A stretch of 64,000 bases of DNA from CAZTAO01 sp964611645 (GTDB taxonomy: Bacteria > Armatimonadota > UBA5829). The notes below the pieces were generated by a model. That model worked only from the letters and a program-made list of their open reading frames with translations. It was not told where the DNA came from and made no database searches. Shown piece by piece: positions 51,207 to 60,610 of the stretch; positions within the stretch are counted from its first letter, which is position 1, and each line of letters starts with the position of its first letter. Position numbers and translations under genes: made by a program. The stretch spans positions 104,703-168,702 of the forward strand of contig CAZTAO010000005.1 of NCBI GenBank assembly GCA_964611645.1, given 5' to 3'.

Positions 51207-52054
51207 CCCATGGCCCCCAGTCTGCGTTTCGCCAGCCGGATGCTTGCCTGATCGAACAGGCCGACCTTACCGACTTCATTCTCGTAAGCTTCGCACATCT
51301 CGAAGTTGCCCTGGCTCTTGTAGGCCTCGGCAAGCATTATCCTGTAACTGATGTCTTCGGGTTTCAGCGTCAACGCTCGCATGAAAGCGCCGATCGCTTC
51401 GTCTGCGAATTCGCCCTGCAGGTACAACAGGCCCAGCCGGAACAGGTAGTATGGGTCTGACGGAGATAGAACCGTCGCATGCTGCATGTGGGTGATCGCC
51501 TCGTCGAGCCTTCCCGCCCAGCCGAGCATCTCAGCCAGACCGAAGTGGTAGAAACCATCGCCCTCGGCCAGTTGGCAGGCGACCTCGAGTTCAGCGACAG
51601 CCTCATCGTGTCGGCCAACTACCCAGAGCACATTCCCTAACTTGTATCGATAGAACGGGTTTCTGGGGTCGAACTTGCAGGCCTTCAAATACTCGTTAGC
51701 GGCCGCTTTCCAGCGGCCGTGGCGTCTGCACAGCTCCGCTAGGCTGAAGTGCGGCTCAGCGCGACGCGGGCTCATCTTAAGAGCCTTCTTATACTCCGCC
51801 AGCGCCTTCAGCGACCTTTCGGAATACGCGTAGGCGTCGCCAAGGCGAGTATGGTAGCTAGGGTTGTTGCTTTCCTTGAGGATTGCGTTCTTGTAGAGGG
51901 TTATCGACTCGCCAACTCTGCCCTCGTTGCACAGCGCATCGCCGATCTCCAGGCAATCGTAAGCGGTTTCAGCTTCTTCCCATCGTGGCGCCGGGGGAGT
52001 TCCCAGGCACACCTCGTCTACCGGTTTGAAATCTTCAGGTTCGTCTGCTTTCAT
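51203..52054 (-). CDS. TPR-repeat protein
   Basis: 283 residues made of about six tetratricopeptide repeats (e.g. YHTRLGDAYAYSERSLKALAEY, PHFSLAELCRRHGRWKAAANEY, YHFGLAEMLGWAGRLDEAITHM). No signal peptide: cytoplasmic scaffold. It lies between dtd and the hydrolase; partners unknown. Confidence 0.88.
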   Translation of the reverse strand: MKADEPEDFKPVDEVCLGTPPAPRWEEAETAYDCLEIGDALCNEGRVGESITLYKNAILKESNNPSYHTRLGDAYAYSERSLKALAEYKKALKMSPRRAEPHFSLAELCRRHGRWKAAANEYLKACKFDPRNPFYRYKLGNVLWVVGRHDEAVAELEVACQLAEGDGFYHFGLAEMLGWAGRLDEAITHMQHATVLSPSDPYYLFRLGLLYLQGEFADEAIGAFMRALTLKPEDISYRIMLAEAYKSQGNFEMCEAYENEVGKVGLFDQASIRLAKRRLGAMG

Positions 52055-52068
52055 TTCTAGTTCTCAGT

Positions 52069-52518
52069 CTATCTTACTTCGCGGCTCTCGAGCACGAATG
52101 TTACCGGGCCATCGTTGTCTATACTAAACAGCATCGCTGCCTGGAATTGCCCGGTCTTGACCGGCACTCCAAACTCTCTCAGGCTCTCCACAAACCGTTC
52201 ATACAAACGCTCTGCCTCATCGGGCGGCGCGGCGTTGTCGAAACCCGGACGTCTGCCCTTGCGGCAATCACCGGCCAGGGTGAACTGCGAGACCACCAGG
52301 GCCTCCCCGCCCACATCCAAAACCGACAGATTCATTTTGCCACATTCGTCCTCGAAAATGCGAATCCCGGCTATGCGATCCGCGAGGTAGTCAGCCTGTT
52401 TCTCCGTGTCTCCCTTTTCAACCCCCAGCAGCACAGCCAGTCCGCGCCCGATCTGGGCTATGTTCTGCCCGTCAACTGTGACGCTGGAGCGTAGCACCCG
52501 CTGGATAACCGCCCTCAA
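52069..52518 (-). CDS. dtd: D-aminoacyl-tRNA deacylase
   Basis: 149 residues. It starts MRAVIQRVLRSSVTVDG and has the catalytic SQFTLAGD and NDGPVTF motifs (the latter contains the Gly-cisPro-like element). It frees tRNA from D-amino acids. It overlaps rel by 4 nt, the usual genomic arrangement. Confidence 0.96.
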   Translation of the reverse strand: MRAVIQRVLRSSVTVDGQNIAQIGRGLAVLLGVEKGDTEKQADYLADRIAGIRIFEDECGKMNLSVLDVGGEALVVSQFTLAGDCRKGRRPGFDNAAPPDEAERLYERFVESLREFGVPVKTGQFQAAMLFSIDNDGPVTFVLESREVR

Positions 52519-54761
52519 CGCTTCCTCGCCTTAGGACGGATCTTTGCCGAAGTGCGCACGGCCCCAACCACATTGGGCAGACCTGTGAGTTTGTCAATGA
52601 TGGTGCTCAGAGTCCCCGCGCTGTCCACATCTATCGTGATATCGAGATCGGCAGTCTTGTCCTGCGCCGGGCGGACGCTCGCGCGGACGATATTTGTTCG
52701 CGACTCGGAAAGCAGGCTGGTTATCTCGTGGAGACTACCGACCTTGTCCAGGGTCTTGAGCTTCAGTTCCACCGGGTACTTTTCGCCGGCTGCGGCATTC
52801 CAGTTTATCTCCACGATCCGTTCCGGCTCGTTTTCCGCGAACGCCGCGGCATTAGGGCACTCCAGACGGTGAAGCACTACCCCTTTGCCCCTGGTAACGT
52901 AGCCTATCACCTGTTCCCCAGGCAGCGGCGCGCAGCATTTTGCGCGGGTGATCATCAGGTTCTTGACGCCGTCCAGAGTCACTGCCAGCCTGGTTTTCCC
53001 AGTCTGCTTTGGTCCTTCAATGAGGGTTGGCTCCGGCTTGGCGGGTTCGGGGGTGTGCATCCTGGTGATGACATTTCCAACCTGCACGTGCCCAAAGCCG
53101 ATCGCGGCGTAGAGGTCATCCTCCGAGTGCAGATTAAGGTCTCGCCAGACCTTGCCGACCTCGTCTCCCTTGAGGAGCGCCTGTGCGTCGTGCCCCATCC
53201 GCGCAAGCTCTCGCTCCAACTGCTCCCGGCCCTTTGTTACGCTGTCGTCATACTGCAGTCGGCGGAAATAGGCCTTGATCTTGTTTCGCGCGTTTGCCGT
53301 TTTTACGAATGTCAGCCAGTCCAGGCTGGGCTGATGGTTCGAGCGAGTGATGATCTCGATAATGTCGCCGTTCTGGAACTTGTAGGACAGCGGAACAATC
53401 CGCCCGTTTACCTTCGCCCCCACGCACCGGTTTCCCACGTCGCTGTGAATGCGGTATGCGAAGTCCACCGGGGTAGAGCCGGCTGCCAGGTCGATCACGT
53501 CGCCACGCGGAGTGAACACGAGGACCTGGTCGGCGAAGAGGGTGGTTGTAACGCTTCTCAGGAAGTCGCTGGCGTTCTTGGAGTCCTGCTGCCAGTCCCA
53601 GAGCTGCTGTCGCAGGAAAGAGAGCTTGCGCTCAAACTCATCGCCGCTCCGCATCTGCTCTTTGTATTGCCAGTGCGCGGCGACACCATACTCGGCCAGT
53701 CTGTGCATATCCCATGTCCGTATCTGCACCTCCAGAGGTTCGCCTCTCGGGCCGATGACTTTGGTGTGCAGCGACATATACATGTTGGGTTTGGGCTTGG
53801 CTATGTAGTCGAAGAACAACTCGCGAATGGGCATCCACAGGTCGTGGACCAGCCCCAGGGCGCTGTAGCAATCGGCGACCCGGTTTACAACTACCCGGAT
53901 CGCCGACAGGTCCATAATCTCATCGAAGCTCAGGTTCTCCCGCTTCATCTTTGTGTGAATACTCCAGAGATGCTTCGGCCTGGCCATGATGTAGGCATCA
54001 ATGCCGTTGTTCTGGAGGTGCTTCTGCAGCATATCTACTGCCTCGGCGATGTCCTCTTCCCGCTCTTTGCGGGTCTTCTTCATCCTCTCAGTCAATTCCG
54101 CAAAGGCCTCAGGCTCCAGATACTTGAATGCCAGGTCTTCAAGCTGCCACTTTATCTGCCAGATACCAAGCCTGTGGGCGAGAGGCGCATATATCTGCAT
54201 CGTTTCCAGCGCGATTCTTGTGCGGCTTTCCTCATCTTCCTTGGCGTCGAGGGTCATCATGTTGTGGAGGCGGTCAGCCAGTTTGATGACCATCACGCGC
54301 AGGTCCTTGGACATCGCAAGGAAGATCTTGCGCATATTCTCCGCTGTCAGTTTGCGGCGGTCCGCTTCGGTTCGCTTGCGCTTTGGCCCCTCGGTCTTGT
54401 GTGACTCCTTGCCGTCGGTCTTCTGCCGGATCTCCAGCCCTTCCATCGCGAGCTTGGTGACTCCATCGACCAGACTCGCCACTTCTTCCCCGAACTCACG
54501 TTTGACGTCGTCGAGGGTCAGGTCCTTGTTGTCTTCCACGACGTCGTGCAGTAGGCCGGCGACTATGCTGGGGGTGTCCATCTCGAGGTCGGCCAATATC
54601 TCGGCGGCTGTGAGGGGATGGGTTATGTAGGGGTCACCGCCGTCCCTGACCTGGTCGGCGTGGGCTTCTCGGGCGAAATCGTATGCCTTGCGGATGTAGT
54701 CGAGGTCCGCTGTGGGGTTGTACGTTTTTACTTTGTCCAGAAGGGAATCAATGTCGGACAT
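52515..54761 (-). CDS. rel: Bifunctional (p)ppGpp synthetase/hydrolase Rel
   Basis: 748 residues. The HD hydrolase domain has H48 (YITHPL), H72-D73 (LLHDVVED) and RVMVIKLADRLHNM; the synthetase domain has RPKHLWSIHTKMKR and QIRTWDMH; then TGS (about 415-475) and a C-terminal ACT (KLKTLDKVGSLHEITSLL). A basic stretch (KTDGKESHKTEGPKRKRTEA) is inserted between two hydrolase motifs. Both activities look intact. Has its own promoter. Confidence 0.96.
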   Translation of the reverse strand: MSDIDSLLDKVKTYNPTADLDYIRKAYDFAREAHADQVRDGGDPYITHPLTAAEILADLEMDTPSIVAGLLHDVVEDNKDLTLDDVKREFGEEVASLVDGVTKLAMEGLEIRQKTDGKESHKTEGPKRKRTEADRRKLTAENMRKIFLAMSKDLRVMVIKLADRLHNMMTLDAKEDEESRTRIALETMQIYAPLAHRLGIWQIKWQLEDLAFKYLEPEAFAELTERMKKTRKEREEDIAEAVDMLQKHLQNNGIDAYIMARPKHLWSIHTKMKRENLSFDEIMDLSAIRVVVNRVADCYSALGLVHDLWMPIRELFFDYIAKPKPNMYMSLHTKVIGPRGEPLEVQIRTWDMHRLAEYGVAAHWQYKEQMRSGDEFERKLSFLRQQLWDWQQDSKNASDFLRSVTTTLFADQVLVFTPRGDVIDLAAGSTPVDFAYRIHSDVGNRCVGAKVNGRIVPLSYKFQNGDIIEIITRSNHQPSLDWLTFVKTANARNKIKAYFRRLQYDDSVTKGREQLERELARMGHDAQALLKGDEVGKVWRDLNLHSEDDLYAAIGFGHVQVGNVITRMHTPEPAKPEPTLIEGPKQTGKTRLAVTLDGVKNLMITRAKCCAPLPGEQVIGYVTRGKGVVLHRLECPNAAAFAENEPERIVEINWNAAAGEKYPVELKLKTLDKVGSLHEITSLLSESRTNIVRASVRPAQDKTADLDITIDVDSAGTLSTIIDKLTGLPNVVGAVRTSAKIRPKARKR

Positions 54762-54789
54762 AGTAGTTCCATGGATTAGTCCTACGTTG

Positions 54790-54818
54790 ATTCTATGTTA
54801 TGTCCGAAGCTGTGTCAA
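54790..54818 (-). promoter_or_regulatory. Promoter of rel-dtd operon
   Basis: Minus strand TTGACA (54813-54818), 17-bp spacer, TAGAAT (54790-54795). The leader is about 22 nt. Confidence 0.7.
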
Positions 54819-54983
54819 GGCGACGAAGCTGCGCATGAGGCTGTGCGCGGATGTGTGTGGTGTGAGTTCAATCCCGCGGGAATAGAATGCCGCTAGTGCT
54901 GAGTAGGTCCGCAGACCGTATCGAAGCACGTCTCAATGACCGTCCCACGATAGGCCGTTGGCCGTAAGCAGTGACGCAGGAGC

Positions 54984-55451
54984 CTAAGCATTAGGCTGTG
55001 TCAGGTTCGACTGTGCCACGCGCGCCGCATTCCTTCGAGGCTTCTTTATCAAGCGGACTGTAGCAGTGTGCTCACCAGCAACTACGTCCAACTGGTCAAC
55101 CATGTGGCTCATTAGAAAGAGTCCGTATCCGCGTTCCTTGCTGATGTCCGGAGCGATGGGCACCGGTGGAAAGCAGAATGGGCATGCCTTGTTGGTGATT
55201 TCTACCAAGAAGCCTTCCGGAGTCATCGCCAACGTGACAGCAATGCTACAGTCGCCTTTCTTGGGGCTGCAATGCTGCACAGCGTTAGACAGGGCCTCTC
55301 CGGCTGCCAGCTTTAGCTCGTCTATCTCCGTATTGCTGAATCCCATGTTGGCTGCCAGTTCCACAATCGCCTTTCGTACTATCCCCAAGTAATCCGGGGA
55401 GGCCGGAATCTCGAAGTTCAGAATCTGGCGCGCTGTCAATTCTCTTTCCAT
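54984..55451 (-). CDS. Anti-sigma factor/serine kinase (RsbW/SpoIIAB-like)
   Basis: 155 residues. The HATPase_c_2 fold has the N-box LAAGEALSNAVQHC and the G1-like GYGLFLMSHMVD. Such kinases bind a sigma factor or phosphorylate an STAS anti-sigma antagonist. No sigma or STAS gene lies nearby, so the partner is elsewhere. GGAAGTGAG precedes ATG 55451; the frame is open further upstream to 55667, but that extension has no family similarity. Confidence 0.85.
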   Translation of the reverse strand: MERELTARQILNFEIPASPDYLGIVRKAIVELAANMGFSNTEIDELKLAAGEALSNAVQHCSPKKGDCSIAVTLAMTPEGFLVEITNKACPFCFPPVPIAPDISKERGYGLFLMSHMVDQLDVVAGEHTATVRLIKKPRRNAARVAQSNLTQPNA

Positions 55452-55758
55452 ACTCACTTCCACTTCTACCTTACCATATACTCTATACCCCTGGTCGAAG
55501 CAGGATAAACCGGTGTGTTTATGCGCCATTTTCGACAGTAGTGTGACAGTCTTAGGTAAGTCGGAAGTCCCGTTGGCGTGGCGTTTAGTGCGGCAATCAT
55601 GTGTCCAAGTTTCTTCGGCAAAACTGTTACACAAGATTTCAGGCGCAAATGTCCCATTTTTCGCCAATCTTCCTTGACAATAGGCCGCTGAGAGGATAGA
55701 ATCATTACCATATCGACGGCGCTGGGTATCCCGCGACAGAGTCGATCTGTGGAGTTGA
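55452..55758. other. Divergent intergenic region
   Basis: No gene. It contains the queA promoter at 55674-55702 and the upstream region of the kinase gene; a minus-strand -10 is possible in AT-rich 55470-55490 but I could not assign a -35. Nothing else stands out. Confidence 0.6.
55674..55702 (+). promoter_or_regulatory. Promoter of queA
   Basis: TTGACA (55674-55679), a 17-bp spacer and TAGAAT (55697-55702). The leader is about 50 nt and contains GGAG before the ATG. Confidence 0.72.
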
Positions 55759-56769
55759 ATGCGGTTACAAGAGTTTGATTACCACCTGCCGGAAGAACTG
55801 ATTGCGCAACAGCCGATTGCGAGTCGTGATCAGTCCAGGCTGATGGTGATAGATAAGTCCAACGGCCGGATAGAGAACAGGCAGTTCTCGGAAATTATAG
55901 AATGTTTGCAGTCCGGCGACCTGCTCGTTTTCAACGACACAAAAGTTGTTGCCGCCCGGTTGTGTGGTGCTAAGCCCACTGGCGGCAAGGCGGAAGTCCT
56001 GCTGTTGAGGCATCTGTCTCCCGGGGTGTGGCACGCAATGGTGAAACCGGGCCGCAGGGTGGGGGTTGGCTCAAGGCTGGACTTTGACAATGGCCTAAGC
56101 TGTGACGTGGTCGAAAGGACCCCGGATGGCGGGCGAATACTGAATTTCTCGGCAGACGGCGACCCGGACGAAGTCATATCCAAAGTTGGACAAGTTCCGC
56201 TTCCGCCGTACATTCACAAGCGTCTTGAAGATGCGGGCCGGTATCAGACGGTGTATGCCGCAGCCGAAGGGTCGGCGGCAGCGCCGACAGCGGGCCTGCA
56301 CTTTACCGAGTCTCTGATCAGGCGGATCAAGGCTAAGGGGGTCGGCACAGCGTTTGTCACGCTGCATGTCGGCATTGCTACTTTCAGGCCGGTTCGGACG
56401 GAAAGCATCGAGGATCACGAGATACACTCCGAATGGTTTGAGGTCTCCGAGAAGTGCGCCGAAGCCATCAACTCGGCTTCCGGGCGAATAGTTTGTGTAG
56501 GCACTACCACAGCGAGAGCGCTGGAAAGCGCTGCTGTGGGGGATCGGCGAGTTGAGCCGATGTCCGGCGAGACACGGTTGTATATGACGCCGGGGTATAA
56601 GTTCAAGGTTGTGGAAGCGCTGGTGACCAACTTCCACGTGCCCAAGTCTACGCTGTTAGTGTTGGTTAGCGCGTTTGCCGGGATCCAACTGGTCCGGCAA
56701 GCTTACTTAGAAGCGGTGCAACAACGGTATCGGTTCCTGAGTTTCGGCGACGCGATGTTCATTTTTTGA
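55759..56769 (+). CDS. queA: tRNA ribosyltransferase-isomerase QueA
   Basis: 336 residues; transfers and isomerises ribose from SAM onto preQ1-tRNA in queuosine synthesis. Signatures: FDYHLPEELIAQQP at the start, FNDTKVVAARLCG, APTAGLHFTESL, and VTNFHVPKSTLL. The first gene of a small cluster with the HTH gene 16 nt downstream. Confidence 0.96.
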   Translation: MRLQEFDYHLPEELIAQQPIASRDQSRLMVIDKSNGRIENRQFSEIIECLQSGDLLVFNDTKVVAARLCGAKPTGGKAEVLLLRHLSPGVWHAMVKPGRRVGVGSRLDFDNGLSCDVVERTPDGGRILNFSADGDPDEVISKVGQVPLPPYIHKRLEDAGRYQTVYAAAEGSAAAPTAGLHFTESLIRRIKAKGVGTAFVTLHVGIATFRPVRTESIEDHEIHSEWFEVSEKCAEAINSASGRIVCVGTTTARALESAAVGDRRVEPMSGETRLYMTPGYKFKVVEALVTNFHVPKSTLLVLVSAFAGIQLVRQAYLEAVQQRYRFLSFGDAMFIF

Positions 56770-56785
56770 AGGGGTATTTTACACT

Positions 56786-57664
56786 ATGGGACAGTCTGAG
56801 TTCAGGTTGCAGGAATGGCTCAAACAGGTAGATCAGCGCGCCAATGAGATGAAAACCAAGAAAGCGCCCGCGGCCCCCAAGCCGAGTGACCCGGTGAGTG
56901 TGCATCCTCGTGTGACTCCCATGGTCAGGAAGCCCGAGCCCGTGCAGACTTCCGGAACAGTGATGCCGTCGATAGTGGCGGGGATCGACTTGGATGAGGG
57001 AGTTGGCGAAGTCAGACGTTTGGAAGTCAAGCCCCAGAACCGGTCGGTGGCGACAGTTGAGACCGCCAATCCCAGGAACCCGTTCATAGAGATCGATGAA
57101 GACGATACCGTGGACATACCCCGAGTTGAAGATCACATCGCATTCCTTGACACCCCGTCCCGCTCTTCGGCGCCTGCGATTGAACTGCCTGACCCGGGCC
57201 CGTCGCTAAGCGAATGGACCGGCGATCCGCGCCCCAAGATTGAACAGCCTCGAATTGAGCCAAGAATCAGCGATCCCGTCCCAGCCCCCAAGGTCGAGCG
57301 TGTAAAAGTCGCTGCCCCCGTGGCGCCGGATGCAAGCGCCAGCGAGCAACTGCGTGAGAACTGGGACAGGATGCCCAAGCACCTTCAAATACTGTTTGCC
57401 TCCAGTGGGCAGGAAGTAGCCCAGAACTCCTACAAGGCTTTCAGGGAATCCCGAGGGGAACTGGTGGCCAGGCTGCTCGATCCGATTATCAGCCTGGAAG
57501 AGACCGCACGGGTCCTCAACGTATGCCCGACCACCGTCCGGCGGTACACCAACAAAGGCCTGCTGATGCATTTCCGCACAGCGGGCAATCAGCGCCGCTT
57601 CAGGCTCTCGGAAGTACTGAGCTTCATGGACAGATCCCAGGCCGAGTTGAAGGCATCCGGGTAG
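56786..57664 (+). CDS. Protein with disordered N-terminus and C-terminal MerR-like HTH
   Basis: 292 residues. Residues 1-190 are rich in Pro, Asp, Val and charged residues and probably disordered. The C-terminal 60 residues (ISLEETARVLNVCPTTVRRY to SFMDR) form a MerR/excisionase-type helix-turn-helix with the wing R(T/A)xGxxRR pattern. A DNA-binding role is likely; the long N-terminus and no effector domain make it unusual. AAGGGG precedes ATG. Confidence 0.78.
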   Translation: MGQSEFRLQEWLKQVDQRANEMKTKKAPAAPKPSDPVSVHPRVTPMVRKPEPVQTSGTVMPSIVAGIDLDEGVGEVRRLEVKPQNRSVATVETANPRNPFIEIDEDDTVDIPRVEDHIAFLDTPSRSSAPAIELPDPGPSLSEWTGDPRPKIEQPRIEPRISDPVPAPKVERVKVAAPVAPDASASEQLRENWDRMPKHLQILFASSGQEVAQNSYKAFRESRGELVARLLDPIISLEETARVLNVCPTTVRRYTNKGLLMHFRTAGNQRRFRLSEVLSFMDRSQAELKASG

Positions 57665-57716
57665 AAGTCCTGGAGTCGCCGGAGGCCTGTGCGCGTGGCG
57701 GCTCGGGATGTAGCTA

Positions 57717-58874
57717 ATGCGCATTGCTTTAATGTCCGAAAGCTATGAGCCGATAGTAAATGGCGTCAGCGTTTCCGTTGGAATACTGCGAGATGAGTTG
57801 ACCAAGCGGGGGCATGAAGTGTTCATCTTCGCCCCTGCAAACTCAGGATATGCAGACCGCTACCCGCACGTTGTCCGTGTCCCTTCCTGGCGGACCACGC
57901 TTATGCCGGACTACCCCATTCCGTCGCCTTTTGCGGGGCCGATCCGTCGGGCGCTGAAAGAACTGAAGCCCGATGTCGTGCACACCCAGACCCCCTTCAT
58001 CCTTGGCATGCTCGGGGCTAAGTGCGCGCGCGAGCAGGGCGTGGCTCTGGTCTCCACCAATCACACCCTCTACACCGAATACGCCCACTACGTTCCGGTG
58101 CGCCCCAAGTCCATCACGCGCAACATCCTGATTCGCGGAATGCGCTGGTACTACTCAGGGTGCGACGAGGTCATAGTGCCGTCGCAACCTGTGCGGGAAA
58201 GGCTCGTCTCCTACGGCGTCAGAAGCCGGATCAGCGTGGTCAAAACCGGTATTATGCCTCAGGCTGAGATAACACCAGAGAAGCGAGCTGAGCTGCGCTC
58301 TGCTTGTGGGTTGGCAGATGGCGAGCAGATGGTGCTGTATGTCGGGCGAATCGCCCGCGAGAAGAACCTTACCATGCTGTTGGATGCGTTCGATCTGCTC
58401 CGACGCAGTGAGGCCGCAGCAAAGCTCGTCCTCATCGGAGGCGGCCCGGCCTTGACCGAAACTCAGCACTACGCAGCCGAACTTGGGCTGGACGGGTTGG
58501 TGCGGTTTGTGGGGATGGTTCCATCAAACGAAGTTGGGCCTTACTATCGCTCGGCGGATATATTCGCGTTCCCTTCCACGACAGAAACCCAGGGTCTTGC
58601 CATTGGTGAAGCTATGCTTGCCGGGCTTCCGGTGGTGGCGGTGGATGCGGGGGGAGTGCCGGAGAACGTAACTGATGGTGTCGACGGATGCCTTACCCAA
58701 AACCACGCTGCGGACTTCGCCTATCGCCTGAAGAAACTCATGGCTGATTCAACTGAGCGAGAACGCATGGGAACAAGCGCGGCGGCCAGCGCTCAGGCAT
58801 TTTCAGCAGAGCGGATGACCGCCGAAGTAGAGGCTATATACCACAGGGTAGTAGAGGCCAAACGCTCGCGATAG
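57717..58874 (+). CDS. Glycosyltransferase family 4 protein
   Basis: 385 residues of GT-B fold. It begins MRIALMSESYEPIVNGVSVSV, the mark of the lipid/oligosaccharide-directed GT4 branch (alpha-monoglucosyldiacylglycerol synthase-like). The nucleotide-sugar site has YVGRIAREKN and the E-x7-E motif TETQGLAIGEAML. It may glycosylate a membrane lipid or cell-wall precursor; donor unknown. Confidence 0.92.
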   Translation: MRIALMSESYEPIVNGVSVSVGILRDELTKRGHEVFIFAPANSGYADRYPHVVRVPSWRTTLMPDYPIPSPFAGPIRRALKELKPDVVHTQTPFILGMLGAKCAREQGVALVSTNHTLYTEYAHYVPVRPKSITRNILIRGMRWYYSGCDEVIVPSQPVRERLVSYGVRSRISVVKTGIMPQAEITPEKRAELRSACGLADGEQMVLYVGRIAREKNLTMLLDAFDLLRRSEAAAKLVLIGGGPALTETQHYAAELGLDGLVRFVGMVPSNEVGPYYRSADIFAFPSTTETQGLAIGEAMLAGLPVVAVDAGGVPENVTDGVDGCLTQNHAADFAYRLKKLMADSTERERMGTSAAASAQAFSAERMTAEVEAIYHRVVEAKRSR

Positions 58875-58922
58875 ACACATCACTTTGCAAACCCCGTGCA
58901 ACGCCTTGCGAACCCCGTGCAA

Positions 58923-58992
58923 CGTCATGCTGAACTTGATTCAGCATCTCCGGGGTGGCAAAAGCAGACCCTGAAACTAGTTCAGGGTGACG
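58923..58992. repeat. RPE-like double hairpin
   Basis: ATGCTGAA/TTCAGCAT (58926-58947) and CCCTGAA/TTCAGGG (58969-58987), bounded by CGTC at the start and GACG at the end. Just upstream lies a 20-bp direct repeat (TTGCAAACCCCGTGCAACG / TTGCGAACCCCGTGCAACG) at about 58885-58923. These lie between convergent genes. Confidence 0.85.
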
Positions 58993-59028
58993 TATACAAG
59001 CGACTTAGCGTGAATCACTTAGGCCACG

Positions 59029-60492
59029 CTACGTTCGGGAGTTTGCCATCAGGTCGCGCAGCGCGCGTTTCGCGTCCTCGTGGTCCCGCTTTTCGCTCAA
59101 AACCTGCTCATACAAGCCCTTGGCGTAGTATGTTTGCCCTATCAGGTCAGCCAGCCTTGCCAGAACGTATGTCTGCTCAACCCCCGGCCAGAACATGGTG
59201 AGGGTGTAGTTCTCATCCTTGATCAGCTTGGCCACCAGGAATATCTGCTTCTCGGAGTGCAGCTTTTCGCCGACTTCCCTGTCAACCCAGGCCAGATTCA
59301 GCCGGGCGTTGAGGTCTTCCGGGTTCATCTCCAGCGCAGCAGTCAGCGCCTTCTCGGCATCGTCCCACTTCTTCTCGTTGGTCAGTCGCTTGGCTTCCTC
59401 AAGCAGTTTTGCGGCCTGGCCTGATGCGATTCCGTCTCTCACCGATTGCGGCACATACTGCATCAGTTCCGCCATAGCGTCGGTCTTTGTGACTTTGCCG
59501 ATGGCTGCGCAGATAACCTCGGAGTCCGCTCCGGCGTTGTACTTCAGGTCACTCATGATCTTGGGGAGAGTCTGCTCGCCGCTGGGACCCAGGAGCTTTG
59601 TCACTAGCTCCCCCGAATACCGGGCACAGGCTGTGTCGAGCGACTGGTCATAGTAGGGCGGCTTATAGACGATGAACGGGATCTGCTCCCAGGAGAAGAG
59701 ATTGACCTTGGCTCTCTGCTTCTTTGCGGCTTCGTCTATGCCCATGATCTTGTCGAGCGTGCCGGCCATCGTGGGATCTGTCTTGGTGATGACCTTCTTG
59801 GTGACCCAGGCGCTCACGCCTTCGTTGAACCACCTCTCAAACGGATGGAACAAGCGCAGCTCCTCGGACATCACGTAGAGGACTGTTTCGTGAATGGTTG
59901 CCGGGATCATTGTGTCCCCAGCGCCACCTATCTGCTTCGCCAAGGCCGGGATCTTGTCGGCGCTTCGGATGGCTCCGTCAGAGTTGACCAGAATGGGGAA
60001 ATAGGTTCTTTTCATCCGGCTCTCGTCCACGTTCTGCATCTGCACAAACATGCCGAAGTCGTCTGAGTCCTTGTCATAGCGTATCTGGAGAATTCCCGCG
60101 TCGACTCCCCCGCGCGCCTTCGCATCGCTGGTCTTCACGAGCTTCACAGTCTGGAAGCAGTGGGTAAGCATCCGCGATTTATCTCTATATGAGACAACCC
60201 GCAGCCGAGTGCTTTCCTTCACTTCAGGCGCGGACAGCAGATCGGTTATGCGCTTCGCTATTGCGTCGTCGTCCTTGAGCAGGCGAGCGATCTTCGCATG
60301 AACGTCCAGGAATGGTCGGAAGTTCTTTGAGGCAATATCGGCGGCCTTCTTTGCCGCGGGTTCCAGTTCGGGCGGATATGTGACCGTGATGCTGCCGGCA
60401 GTGAGGGTCTTGGTATCCGCGGACCATCCCACGCAGGAGCAGCACATCAGGGTCAAAAGTGTTACGATGAGCAAAATAAGGAACTTGGTCAT
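59029..60492 (-). CDS. Secreted degenerate gluzincin peptidase-like protein with TPR
   Basis: 487 residues. Signal peptide (1-25, with LMCCSCVG, possibly a lipoprotein), then a peptidase-MA-like domain. The zinc motif reads H201-E202-T-V-L205 (IHETVLYVM) instead of HExxH, and the distal glutamate is E224 in WFNEG, exactly 18 residues after position 205 as in gluzincins. The second zinc His is replaced by Leu, so protease activity is doubtful. A TPR region (about 380-487) follows. Start chosen at ATG 60492. Confidence 0.8.
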   Translation of the reverse strand: MTKFLILLIVTLLTLMCCSCVGWSADTKTLTAGSITVTYPPELEPAAKKAADIASKNFRPFLDVHAKIARLLKDDDAIAKRITDLLSAPEVKESTRLRVVSYRDKSRMLTHCFQTVKLVKTSDAKARGGVDAGILQIRYDKDSDDFGMFVQMQNVDESRMKRTYFPILVNSDGAIRSADKIPALAKQIGGAGDTMIPATIHETVLYVMSEELRLFHPFERWFNEGVSAWVTKKVITKTDPTMAGTLDKIMGIDEAAKKQRAKVNLFSWEQIPFIVYKPPYYDQSLDTACARYSGELVTKLLGPSGEQTLPKIMSDLKYNAGADSEVICAAIGKVTKTDAMAELMQYVPQSVRDGIASGQAAKLLEEAKRLTNEKKWDDAEKALTAALEMNPEDLNARLNLAWVDREVGEKLHSEKQIFLVAKLIKDENYTLTMFWPGVEQTYVLARLADLIGQTYYAKGLYEQVLSEKRDHEDAKRALRDLMANSRT

Positions 60493-60576
60493 CCTGACTT
60501 CGTGTCTCCAATCAGTTTGATAATTGCTGACTATGTAAGTATACTCTGAAAACAGCAATCGTTGCTACCCGAATTC

Positions 60577-60599
60577 GGGTGTTGGGTGTTAGGTGTTGG
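60577..60599. repeat. GTGTTGGGTGTTAGGTGTTGG repeat, copy 1
   Basis: A run of GGTGTT words on the plus strand. Matching copies at 62297-62327 and 63918-63940 flank both tandem DUF4139 genes. Confidence 0.85.
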
Positions 60600-60610
60600 T
60601 ATGTTCTCAT

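Noticed and set aside
52728..54404. 558-codon open frame on the plus strand opposite rel
   Set aside because: Rel is complete and conserved on the minus strand; the plus-strand product has no recognisable domain.
54850..54985. tRNA-like segment (GTTCAATCC word)
   Set aside because: No cloverleaf could be drawn: no acceptor stem or anticodon arm was found around it.
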